Source: Phycicoccus sp. Soil802 (GTDB lineage Bacteria > Actinomycetota > Actinomycetes > Actinomycetales > Dermatophilaceae). Taken from it: a DNA stretch of 64,000 nucleotides. Shown piece after piece: positions 15,597-23,457 of this stretch. Position 1 is the stretch's first letter. Each line of letters starts with the position of its first letter. Where the stretch lies: contig NZ_LMSS01000006.1 in the NCBI RefSeq assembly GCF_001429605.1, forward strand, positions 517,256 through 581,255, given 5' to 3'. Below the pieces are notes generated by a model. That model did not search any database, was not told where the DNA came from, and was given only the letters and a program-made list of their open reading frames with translations. The position numbers were made by a program, and so were the translations under genes.

Positions 15597-16892
15597 GTGA
15601 CCCCGCGTTCACCCAGCACCGCCCTGTTGACCGACCACTACGAGCTCACGATGCTCGAAGCCGCCCTCCGCAGCGGGGCGGCCGCGCGCCGCTGCGTCTT
15701 CGAGGTGTTCGCCCGCCGGTTGCCCGACGGCCGCCGCTACGGCGTGGTCGCCGGCACCGGCCGGCTGCTCGACGCGATCGAGCGGTTCCGCTTCGCGGAC
15801 GCCGAGCTCGAGCACCTGCGTGGCGTCGTGGACGGGCCCACCCTGGCCTTCCTCGCCGACTACCGCTTCGACGGGGACGTCTGGGGGTATGCCGAGGGCG
15901 AGAGCTACTTCCCCGGCTCACCGGTGCTCGTGGTCGAGTCCGACTTCGCCCACGGGGTGGTCCTGGAGACCCTCGTCCTCAGCATCCTCAACCACGACAG
16001 CGCGATCGCCTCCGCCGCGTCGCGGATGACCTCGGCGGCCGGTGACCGGCCGTGCATCGAGATGGGGTCGCGCCGCACGCACGAGGAGGCGGCGGTCGCC
16101 GCCGCCCGCGCGGCATACCTCGCCGGCTTCGCGACCACCTCCAACCTGGAGGCGGGACGGCGGTTCGGGGTGCCGACGGCGGGCACCGCCGCGCACGCCT
16201 TCAGCCTCCTGCACGACGACGAGCGGGAGGCGTTCGCCGCCCAGATCGCGGCGCTCGGCAAGGGCACGACGTTGCTGGTCGACACCTACGACGTGCCCAC
16301 GGCGGTAGCCCTCGCGGTCGAGCTCGCCGGGCCCGAGCTCGGTGGCGTGCGGCTCGACTCGGGTGACCTGCTGGTGCAGGCCCGCGAGGTGCGCGACCAG
16401 CTCGACCGGCTGGGCGCCACCCGGACCCAGATCGTGGTGACCAGCGACCTCGACGAGTACGCCATCGCGGCCCTGGCGGCCGGCCCGGTGGACCGCTACG
16501 GCGTGGGGACATCGTTGGTGACCGGGTCGGGCGCCCCGACGGCCGGCATGGTCTACAAGCTCGTGGCGCGCGGCGACGACGACGGCGTGCTGGTCGGGGT
16601 CGCCAAGAAGAGCAAGGACAAGGCGTCGGTCGCGGGGCGCAAGTACGCACTGCGCCGGCGCAACGCCAAGGGCATCGCCGAGGCCGAGGTGCTCGGCATC
16701 GGCGAGCCACCCCTCGACGACGGCGACGACCGCGAGCTGCTCGTCCCGCTCATGGCTGGGGGGCGCACCGTCTCGACGTCGACCCTCGAGGACGCCCGCG
16801 AGCGCCATGCCGTCTCCCTCGCCGAGCTCCCCGCCGCGGCCCTGCGTCTGCAGCGCGGCGAGCCCGTGATCCCCACCGTCTACGAGGACTGA
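15597..16892 (+). CDS. pncB: Nicotinate phosphoribosyltransferase
   Basis: The 431-residue enzyme joins nicotinate to PRPP with ATP hydrolysis, the entry step of the Preiss-Handler NAD salvage route. LLTDHYELTMLEAALRSG near the N-terminus, FEMGSRRTH-like (seen as CIEMGSRRTHEEA), VRLDSGDL, and YGVGTSLVTGSGAP are family landmarks. The GTG at 15597 is set by the -10 hexamer 6 nt away. It is followed after 37 nt by pncA, which makes its substrate. Confidence 0.95.
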   Translation: MTPRSPSTALLTDHYELTMLEAALRSGAAARRCVFEVFARRLPDGRRYGVVAGTGRLLDAIERFRFADAELEHLRGVVDGPTLAFLADYRFDGDVWGYAEGESYFPGSPVLVVESDFAHGVVLETLVLSILNHDSAIASAASRMTSAAGDRPCIEMGSRRTHEEAAVAAARAAYLAGFATTSNLEAGRRFGVPTAGTAAHAFSLLHDDEREAFAAQIAALGKGTTLLVDTYDVPTAVALAVELAGPELGGVRLDSGDLLVQAREVRDQLDRLGATRTQIVVTSDLDEYAIAALAAGPVDRYGVGTSLVTGSGAPTAGMVYKLVARGDDDGVLVGVAKKSKDKASVAGRKYALRRRNAKGIAEAEVLGIGEPPLDDGDDRELLVPLMAGGRTVSTSTLEDARERHAVSLAELPAAALRLQRGEPVIPTVYED

Positions 16893-16929
16893 CCACGCGT
16901 CGGCTCGCGGCGGGCAGTAGCGTCGCCGC

Positions 16930-17514
16930 ATGAGCCGCGCACTGGTCATCGTCGACGTGCAGAACGACTTCTGCGAGGGTGGCTCGCTGGCCGTCGCCGG
17001 TGGGGCCGAGGTGGCCCGCCGGATCAGTGCGCACGTGGTCGCGCACCTCGACGACTACGCCGCGATCGTCGCCACGGCCGACTGGCACGAGGACCCGGGT
17101 GCGCACTTCTCGCCCGACCCCGACTTCGTGGACAGCTGGCCCGCGCACTGCCGCGTCGGCAGTGACGGCGCGCTCTTCCACCCTGCTGCCGAGCCCGCTT
17201 TCGAGCACGTCGAGGCGATCTTCCGCAAGGGCCACCACAGCGCTGCGTACAGCGGCTTCGAGGGGTTCACCGTCGAGGCGGACCGCAGGGTCGCGCTCGC
17301 GGACTGGCTGCGCGACCGGGCCATCGAGCAGGTCGACGTCGTGGGCATCGCCACCGACCACTGCGTCCGCGCCACGGCGCTGGACTCCGCGGACGAGGGG
17401 TTCGAGACGACGGTGCTGCTCGACCTCACCGCCGGCGTCGCTCCCGAGACCACGAGAGCAGCCCTGGCCCAGCTGGCCGCCGCAGGAGTCGAGACGACCG
17501 GCTCCCCCGCCTGA
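16930..17514 (+). CDS. pncA: Nicotinamidase
   Basis: The 194-residue isochorismatase-fold amidase turns nicotinamide into nicotinate. The triad Asp9 (VDVQNDF), Lys100 (FRKGHH) and Cys145 (ATDHCVRAT) is complete, and the metal site Asp51-x-His53 plus His59 lies in ADWHEDPGAHF. The ATG has its own TAGCGT -10 hexamer at 16918-16923 with a 6-nt gap, so it can be transcribed leaderless as well as with pncB. A homologue of this enzyme activates pyrazinamide in mycobacteria. Confidence 0.95.
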   Translation: MSRALVIVDVQNDFCEGGSLAVAGGAEVARRISAHVVAHLDDYAAIVATADWHEDPGAHFSPDPDFVDSWPAHCRVGSDGALFHPAAEPAFEHVEAIFRKGHHSAAYSGFEGFTVEADRRVALADWLRDRAIEQVDVVGIATDHCVRATALDSADEGFETTVLLDLTAGVAPETTRAALAQLAAAGVETTGSPA

Positions 17515-17540
17515 GGAGCCGCCCGCTCCCCGCGCGAAGG

Positions 17541-17578
17541 TTTACAGGGACGTCACACGGGCACCCTCGTCGCGAAAC
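17541..17578 (+). promoter_or_regulatory. GlnR-type box and promoter of the nirD-like gene
   Basis: Four 5-bp half-sites spaced by exactly 6 nt read TTTAC, GTCAC, ACCCT, GAAAC, matching the GlnR pattern gTnAC-n6-GaAAC in three of four. GAAAC ends 10 nt before a TAGCGT -10 hexamer (17589-17594), which is 6 nt from the GTG. This places GlnR next to the -35 region, the position of an activator. Confidence 0.65.
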
Positions 17579-17600
17579 AGCCGGTCCCTAGCGTGGCCGC

Positions 17601-18056
17601 GTGGACGAGGAACCCGATGCTGCCCCGCGACCGCGGACGGCCGCCGCGCAGATGGCGTCCGCACGGGTGGCCTCGGCGCGGGTGGCGCCCGACCTCGTGG
17701 CGCTCTGCGGCCTCAAGCACGTGCCGACCCGGCACGGCGCCGCCATCACGGTCGCCGGCGTGCCCCTCGCGCTGTTCCGCGCCGGGGACCGGGTCTGGGC
17801 GGTCGAGGACCGCAACCCCTACACCGGGTGCGGGGTCGCCGGTGGCCGGATGTCACGGGTCGGCCGCACGCCGGTCGTGGTGTCGCCGATGTACCACCTC
17901 GTGTTCGACCTGCGGACCGGCGCCTGCCTGAACGCGGTCGACCTCCCGCAACAGCGTCTGCGCACCGTCCCGGTCGAGGTGGTCGCGGACGTCGTCCACA
18001 TCGACGTGACCGCCCTGCGAGCAGACCGGGCGGTCGCCGTCGGTGTCAGCGCCTAG
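17601..18056 (+). CDS. NirD-like nitrite reductase small-subunit paralogue
   Basis: The 151-residue protein has a Rieske-fold NirD domain (residues about 32-145) but no Cys-His cluster ligands, as in true NirD. Motifs shared with the NirD encoded at 26043 are VWAVEDRNPYTGCGV and SPMYHLVFDLRTGACL. It sits alone before narK, with its own GlnR-like box and a leaderless GTG. It may be a second small subunit of NirB or an accessory protein. About 30 N-terminal residues look disordered. Confidence 0.8.
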   Translation: MDEEPDAAPRPRTAAAQMASARVASARVAPDLVALCGLKHVPTRHGAAITVAGVPLALFRAGDRVWAVEDRNPYTGCGVAGGRMSRVGRTPVVVSPMYHLVFDLRTGACLNAVDLPQQRLRTVPVEVVADVVHIDVTALRADRAVAVGVSA

Positions 18057-18089
18057 TCGTCCGGCCGCTGCCCCGACGAGTTCCCCACT

Positions 18090-18152
18090 TCTGGCCAGCG
18101 GTGCTGTGTCGCACCCCGGACCGGGGGCGCGGGTGAGCCAGGCGTGGCCAGA
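18090..18152 (+). terminator. Hairpin cluster after the nirD-like gene
   Basis: Outer arms TCTGGCCA (18090-18097) and TGGCCAGA (18145-18152) enclose two small hairpins, GGTGC-GCACC and CCCCGG-CCGGGG. They are probably a transcription terminator. The remaining intergenic bases to 18207 hold nothing else I recognise. Confidence 0.45.
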
Positions 18153-18207
18153 GGTCGAGGCGGGGTCGCTGTTCTCACAGCCACCCGGAACCACCTGTGC
18201 GGCAATG

Positions 18208-18245
18208 GTTACGGAGCCTTTACGGCAGCCGTCGGGTCGGGAAAC
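18208..18245 (+). promoter_or_regulatory. GlnR-type box and promoter of narK
   Basis: The half-sites GTTAC, TTTAC, CGTCG and GAAAC are separated by exactly 6 nt. GAAAC ends 22 nt before the narK GTG, the same distance as in the nirD-like promoter. The -10 hexamer CACGCT (18256-18261) is poor, as expected for a promoter needing an activator. Confidence 0.7.
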
Positions 18246-18267
18246 ACGGTCTTGCCACGCTGACTGC

Positions 18268-19656
18268 GTGACCACGAACCTGAGCCCCGAACCCACGACC
18301 GCGACGTCGCCGACCACGACCACGCCGCCCTCGTCGTCCACCACCACCGCCGCACCCACGCACCGCAGCGGCCGCTGGATCGACCACTGGGATCCTGAGG
18401 ACCCCACCTTCTGGCGCGGCGGCGGCCGCGCCATCGCCCGCCGCAACCTGACCCTGTCCGTCTTCGCCGAGTTCCTCGGCTTCTGCGTCTGGGCCCTGTG
18501 GAGCGTGGTCGTGCCACTGCTCCCGGGCGCCGGCTTCACCCTCACCCTCGACCAGCAGTTCTGGCTCATCGCCGTGCCGAGCCTGGTGGGCGCGACGGTG
18601 CGGATCCCCTACACCTTCGCCGTACCGCTGTTCGGTGGCCGCAACTGGACCATCATCTCGGCCCTGCTGCTGCTCCTGCCGGCGTCCGCCCTCGCCTGGG
18701 TGGTCACGGAGCCGTCGTCGTCGTTCGGCCTCCTGCTCGCCTGCGCCGCCCTCGCCGGGTTCGGCGGCGGCAACTTCGCCTCCTCGATGACCAACATCTC
18801 CTTCTTCTTCCCCGAGGCCGAGAAGGGCAAGGCGCTGGGCCTCAACGCCGCCGGCGGCAACCTCGGCACCGGCCTCGTGCAGATGGTCGTGCCTGCCGTC
18901 ATCGTCATCGGGGCCGGCACGCACCTCGAGCGAGCCGGGTTGATGTTCATCCCCCTGGCGATCATCGCGGCCGTCCTGGCCTGGAAGGGCATGGACAACC
19001 TCACCGGCGCCAAGGCTGACTACCGCAGCTTCGCGGCGGCCACCCGCAACCGGCACACCTGGATCATCTCGTTCCTCTACATCGGCACCTTCGGGTCGTT
19101 CATCGGCTACTCGGGGGCCTTCCCCACCCTGCTCAAGACCCAGTTCCCCGAGACGCCCACGACGATCGCGTTCCTGGGTGCCCTGATCGGGGCGCTGACC
19201 CGCCCACTCGGTGGCATGGTGGCCGACCGGCTCGGTGGCGCCCGCGTCACGATCGCGTCCTTCACCCTCCTCATGGCCGGCGCGATCGGGGCCATCGAGG
19301 GCCTGAAGTCCCACAGCTTCGTGGTGTTCTTCGGCTCCTTCCTCGTGCTCTTCGTCGGAGCCGGGATCGGCAACGGCGCCACCTACCGGATGATCCCCGC
19401 GGTCTTCCGGGCCGGGGTCAGCGCCGACCGCCTGCCCATCGCGCGCAAGACCGCCGCCGGGTGCATCGGCATCGCCGGTGCCGTGGGCGCCTACGGAGGC
19501 TTCTTCATCCCCCGCGGGTTCGCCATGGCCAAGGCCCACTACGGCTCGCTCGTCCCGGCCCTGTGGGTGTTCGTGGTCGCCTACCTGCTCATGGCCATCA
19601 CCACGTATGCCGTGTACGCCCGGAAGGGCTCCACCCTCGCCGCCGAGTCGATCTGA
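18268..19656 (+). CDS. narK: Nitrate/nitrite MFS transporter, NarK type
   Basis: The 462-residue protein has about 12 transmembrane helices after a 45-residue Thr/Ser/Pro-rich N-terminal tail. It carries both nitrate-signature stretches, GFGGGNFASSMTNISFFFP (near helix 5) and GAGIGNGATYRMIPAVF (helix 11), and substrate-contact arginines such as the one in ATVRIPYTF. It imports nitrate for the assimilatory enzymes encoded downstream. The GTG at 18268 was chosen over longer frames because it aligns with the GlnR promoter geometry. nasC follows after 6 nt. Confidence 0.93.
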   Translation: MTTNLSPEPTTATSPTTTTPPSSSTTTAAPTHRSGRWIDHWDPEDPTFWRGGGRAIARRNLTLSVFAEFLGFCVWALWSVVVPLLPGAGFTLTLDQQFWLIAVPSLVGATVRIPYTFAVPLFGGRNWTIISALLLLLPASALAWVVTEPSSSFGLLLACAALAGFGGGNFASSMTNISFFFPEAEKGKALGLNAAGGNLGTGLVQMVVPAVIVIGAGTHLERAGLMFIPLAIIAAVLAWKGMDNLTGAKADYRSFAAATRNRHTWIISFLYIGTFGSFIGYSGAFPTLLKTQFPETPTTIAFLGALIGALTRPLGGMVADRLGGARVTIASFTLLMAGAIGAIEGLKSHSFVVFFGSFLVLFVGAGIGNGATYRMIPAVFRAGVSADRLPIARKTAAGCIGIAGAVGAYGGFFIPRGFAMAKAHYGSLVPALWVFVVAYLLMAITTYAVYARKGSTLAAESI

Positions 19657-19662
19657 GCCTTC

Positions 19663-21861
19663 GTGACGACGACCTCCACCTCCACCGTCCGGGCCGACAG
19701 TGTCGCGACCCACTGCCCGTACTGCGCCCTGCAGTGCGCCCAGACCCTGACGGCCAACCCCGGAGTCGACGGTGCCAACGGCGTCATCGTCGAGGGCAGG
19801 GCCTTCCCCACCAACCGGGGTGGGCTCTGCCAGAAGGGCTGGACGAGCGCGGAGGTCCTGACCAGCCCTGACCGCCTGACCAGCCCCCTGGTCCGGGGGG
19901 TCGACGGCGAGCTGGCCCCCTCGAGCTGGGAGGACGCCCTCGACCTCGTGGCCGACCGGCTGCTCGCGATCCGGCGGGACTCCGGGCCGGACGCCGTCGC
20001 GGTGTTCGGCGGTGGCGGGCTGACCAACGAAAAGGCTTACCAGCTGGGCAAGTTCGCCCGGGTGGCGCTCGGCACCGCGAACATCGACTACAACGGACGG
20101 TTCTGCATGAGCAGTGCCGCAGCCGCTGCCAACCGGTCACTCGGCGTGGACCGGGGGTTGCCGTTCCCGCTGACGGACCTGGCCAGCGCCGACGCCGTCC
20201 TGCTGCTGGGGAGCAACCTGGCCGAGACCATGCCCCCGTCGGTCGCCCACCTCGCCGGGGTGCGCGGTCGGGGTGGGCTGGTCGTCGTCGACCCACGCCG
20301 CAGCGCGACCGCCGACCTCGCGGCCGACGGCCAGGGGCTGCACCTCCAGCCGGTGCCGGGCACCGACCTGGTCGTCCTCCTGGCGCTTCAGCACGTGCTC
20401 CTCACCGACGGCCTCGTCGACGCCGACTACCTGGAGCGACGCACGAACGGGCTCGAGGACGTCAAGCGTCGCTCGGCCCTGTGGTGGCCGGAGCGGGCCG
20501 AACAGGTCTGCGGCGTCCCGGCCGACCTCCTGCGCGACACGGCGCGGCTGCTCGCCGCAGCCAGCCCGTCCCGTGGCGGCACGGGTGCCTTCGTGCTCAC
20601 CGGCCGAGGCGTCGAGCAGTCCCGGCAGGGCACCGCCACGGTCTCGGCGGCCATCACGCTGTCGCTCCTGCTCGGTCTCCCGGGCCGGGTGGGCAGCGGG
20701 TACGGCGCGGTGACCGGTCAGGGCAACGGCCAAGGTGGCCGCGAGCACGGGCAGAAGGCCGACCAGCTGCCCGGCTACCGCATGATCGACGACCCCGCGG
20801 CGCGCGCCCACGTGGCCGCGGTCTGGGGGGTGTCGCCGGAGTCGTTGCCCGGCAAGGGAATGCCCGCCGTCGAGCTGCTGGCCTCCCTCGGCACCGCCGA
20901 CGGTCCGCGGGCCCTGCTGGTGCACGGCTCCAACGTCCTGGTCAGCGCCCCGAACGTCCACCGCGTGGCCGACCGGCTCGCGGCCCTCGACCTGCTCGTG
21001 GTCTGTGACTTCGTCCCGTCCGAGACGGCGCTGCTGGCCGACGTGGTCCTCCCGGTCACCCAATGGGCCGAGGAGGAGGGCACCATGACCTCCCTCGAGG
21101 GTCGCGTCATCCGGCGACGCAAGGCCGTCGAGCCGCCCGCGGGCGCGCGCAGCGAGCTCTGGGTCTGGGCCCAGCTCGCCGCACGGCTCGGTGCCGCCGG
21201 CACCTGGGACACCGAGCCCAGCCTGGTCTTCGACGAGCTCGCCCGGGCCAGCCGCGGCGGCCGGGCCGACTACAGCGGCCTCAGCCACGCACGGCTGGAC
21301 GGCGACGAGGCGCTGCACTGGCCGTGCCCCGCCACCGGCGACGGGGAGCCCAACCACCCGGGCACCCCACGTCTGTTCGCCGAGTCCTTCCCGACTCCGG
21401 ACGGACGGGCCCGGATGGTGGCGGTCGACCACCTCGGTCCGGCTGACGACCTCCGCCCCGACGCCCCCCTCTACCTCGTGACCGGGCGGGTCCTGCAGCA
21501 CTACCAGTCCGGCGCCCAGACCCGGCGGGTGCCGGCCCTCGCAGGCGCGGTGCCGGGCGCCTTCGCCGAGGTCCATCCCTTGCTGGCCGCGCGGATCGGC
21601 ATCGCGGACGGTGAGCGGGTGCGGCTGACCACGGCGCGGGGCTCGCTCGCCGTCCCGGCCAGGGTGACCGACTCGATCCGCCCCGACACGGTGTTCGTGC
21701 CGTTCCACTGGGCCGGCACCGGCAGTGTCAACCGGCTCACCACGGACGCGACCGACCCCGTCTCGGGCATGCCCGAGTTCAAGGTCTGCGCCGTGGACGT
21801 CACCGCCGCGCGGGTGCAGCCCGCTGGCTCAGCCCGACCGACGGCGGGGGTGCCGGCATGA
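19663..21861 (+). CDS. nasC: Assimilatory nitrate reductase catalytic subunit (molybdopterin)
   Basis: The 732-residue cytosolic Mo-bisMGD enzyme reduces nitrate to nitrite. An N-terminal 4Fe-4S motif uses Cys18, Cys21, Cys25 and Cys56 (CPYCALQC and GGLCQKGW). Cys148 in NGRFCMSSA is the probable Mo ligand. The MGD-binding TGQGNGQGGREHGQKADQLP and the C-terminal dinucleotide-binding domain (YLVTGRVLQHYQSGAQTRR) are complete. The next gene, an FAD protein, probably feeds it electrons and overlaps its stop by 4 nt. Confidence 0.92.
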   Translation: MTTTSTSTVRADSVATHCPYCALQCAQTLTANPGVDGANGVIVEGRAFPTNRGGLCQKGWTSAEVLTSPDRLTSPLVRGVDGELAPSSWEDALDLVADRLLAIRRDSGPDAVAVFGGGGLTNEKAYQLGKFARVALGTANIDYNGRFCMSSAAAAANRSLGVDRGLPFPLTDLASADAVLLLGSNLAETMPPSVAHLAGVRGRGGLVVVDPRRSATADLAADGQGLHLQPVPGTDLVVLLALQHVLLTDGLVDADYLERRTNGLEDVKRRSALWWPERAEQVCGVPADLLRDTARLLAAASPSRGGTGAFVLTGRGVEQSRQGTATVSAAITLSLLLGLPGRVGSGYGAVTGQGNGQGGREHGQKADQLPGYRMIDDPAARAHVAAVWGVSPESLPGKGMPAVELLASLGTADGPRALLVHGSNVLVSAPNVHRVADRLAALDLLVVCDFVPSETALLADVVLPVTQWAEEEGTMTSLEGRVIRRRKAVEPPAGARSELWVWAQLAARLGAAGTWDTEPSLVFDELARASRGGRADYSGLSHARLDGDEALHWPCPATGDGEPNHPGTPRLFAESFPTPDGRARMVAVDHLGPADDLRPDAPLYLVTGRVLQHYQSGAQTRRVPALAGAVPGAFAEVHPLLAARIGIADGERVRLTTARGSLAVPARVTDSIRPDTVFVPFHWAGTGSVNRLTTDATDPVSGMPEFKVCAVDVTAARVQPAGSARPTAGVPA

Positions 21862-23456
21862 CCCGCCTCGTCGTCGTCGGGAACGGCATGGTCGGGTCGC
21901 GGTTCGTCGAGGACCTGCTGGCCGCCGACACCAGTGGCCGCTACGACATCACCGTCGTGGGGGCGGAGGCCTGCGAGCCCTACAACCGCGTGCTGCTGAG
22001 CGAGGTCGTGGCCGGCAAGCACGACCTCTCGGCCCTCACCCTCCCCACCCCCACCAGTCCACGGCTGACGGTGCTGCGCGGCGCACCCGTCTCCCACCTC
22101 GACCGCGAGGACCGCGTCGTCGTCACCACCGACGGCGCCCGACTGCGTTACGACCGCCTCGTGCTGGCCACCGGTTCGGCGGCCCGGGTGCCCCCACTGC
22201 CGGGCCTGCGCAGCGCCGCCCCGGTGGACCGCGACGACCCGTTCCCCAGCGACGACCTGACGGCCGGCGTCCACGCCCTGCGCACCATCGACGACGCGCG
22301 TGAGGTCGTGGCCGCCACCCTCAACGCCACCCGCGCCGTGGTGCTCGGTGCGGGTGTGCTCGGGATGGAGGCGGCCTGCGGTCTCGCCCGGCGCGGCGTC
22401 GCCGTCACCGTGGTGCACCCCGCGAGCACGCTCATGGAGCGTCAGCTCGACGCCGAGGCAGGACGGGTGGTCGAGCTCGCGATGGCACGCCTCGGTATCG
22501 ACCAGCGCGTCGGCGTCGGAGCCACCAGCGCGGTCGTCGAGGGAGGCCGCCTCACCGGACTGCGGCTCGACGACGGCGAGCTGGTGCCGACCGACCTCCT
22601 GGTGCTCGCGACCGGCACCGTGCCCAGCACGACGCTCGCAGCGAGCGCCGGGCTCGGCGTGGATCGCGGGGTCGTGGTCGACGACGACCTCCGCTCCCCC
22701 GACGACCACCGGATCTTCGCGATCGGCGACTGCGCCCAGCCCCCTGAGGGCGGCACCGGCCTGGTGGCCCAGGGGTGGGAGCAGTCCCGACGCCTCGCCG
22801 CCCACCTCTGCCGCGACTCCAGCACCTCCGGGAACCCCTCCCGCACGGTCAGCACCGACCTGGCTCGCCGGTCGTCGACGTCAGGCAGCGACGTGGTGCG
22901 GCTCAAGGCCCACGGCCTCGACGTCGTGACCATGGGCGTGTGTGGTTCGGCTCGGACGGACGACCCGGCCCAGCGCACCCTGCGCCTCAGCGACCCCGAC
23001 GTCGGCCGGCACGTCGAGGTCGTCGTGTCCGGCGGTCAGCTGGTCGGCGCCACGTGTGTGGGCGCCGGCGCCGTCGCCGCCGACCTGGTCACGACGTACA
23101 CCCGGCGCACGCCGGTGCCGGCCGACCCGGCATACCTGCTGCTCCCGGCGCTCGTGCCGCACCAGGGCCTCGGCCCCAGCTCCCCCGCCGACCTGGCCGA
23201 CGACACCGCGGTCTGCCGGTGCAACGGCGTGACCAAGGCCGGCATCACGGCGTGCGTCCGGGACGGCGCGACCAGCGTCGCCGAGGTCGCCGCCGCCACC
23301 CGCGCCACCACAGGCTGCGGCGGGTGCCACGACGACGTCTGCGCGCTCCTCGACTGGCTGGTGCCCGTGACCTCACCCGAGGGCGCCGGCACCGGTGAGA
23401 ACCACGTAACGAAGGGGAAACACATGATCCACAGCACCGAAACGGCGGGCTCCTAA
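21858..23456 (+). CDS. nasB: FAD-dependent reductase with C-terminal 2Fe-2S BFD-like domain (nitrate reductase electron-transfer subunit)
   Basis: The 532-residue protein has an N-terminal dinucleotide fold (LVVVGNGMVGSRFVEDLL), a second one (AVVLGAGVLGMEAACGLA), an FAD-binding IFAIGDCAQPP, and a C-terminal BFD-like cluster domain with CRCNG and TGCGGCHDDVC. It resembles the N-terminal half of NirB and NasB-type proteins, so it most likely passes NAD(P)H electrons to the nitrate reductase. The last ten codons follow a good internal Shine-Dalgarno (GAAGGGG then ATG at 23424). The symbol is a tentative assignment from context. Confidence 0.8.
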   Translation: MTRLVVVGNGMVGSRFVEDLLAADTSGRYDITVVGAEACEPYNRVLLSEVVAGKHDLSALTLPTPTSPRLTVLRGAPVSHLDREDRVVVTTDGARLRYDRLVLATGSAARVPPLPGLRSAAPVDRDDPFPSDDLTAGVHALRTIDDAREVVAATLNATRAVVLGAGVLGMEAACGLARRGVAVTVVHPASTLMERQLDAEAGRVVELAMARLGIDQRVGVGATSAVVEGGRLTGLRLDDGELVPTDLLVLATGTVPSTTLAASAGLGVDRGVVVDDDLRSPDDHRIFAIGDCAQPPEGGTGLVAQGWEQSRRLAAHLCRDSSTSGNPSRTVSTDLARRSSTSGSDVVRLKAHGLDVVTMGVCGSARTDDPAQRTLRLSDPDVGRHVEVVVSGGQLVGATCVGAGAVAADLVTTYTRRTPVPADPAYLLLPALVPHQGLGPSSPADLADDTAVCRCNGVTKAGITACVRDGATSVAEVAAATRATTGCGGCHDDVCALLDWLVPVTSPEGAGTGENHVTKGKHMIHSTETAGS

Positions 23457-23457
23457 C

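Noticed and set aside
17820-17900. Possible Rieske 2Fe-2S centre in the NirD-like protein
   Set aside because: The Cys-x-His and Cys-x2-His ligand pairs are absent, as in normal NirD proteins.
18220-19713. A 497-codon minus-strand frame rich in Gly, Asp and Glu
   Set aside because: It is antisense to narK, and the composition is what GC-rich complementary strands give.
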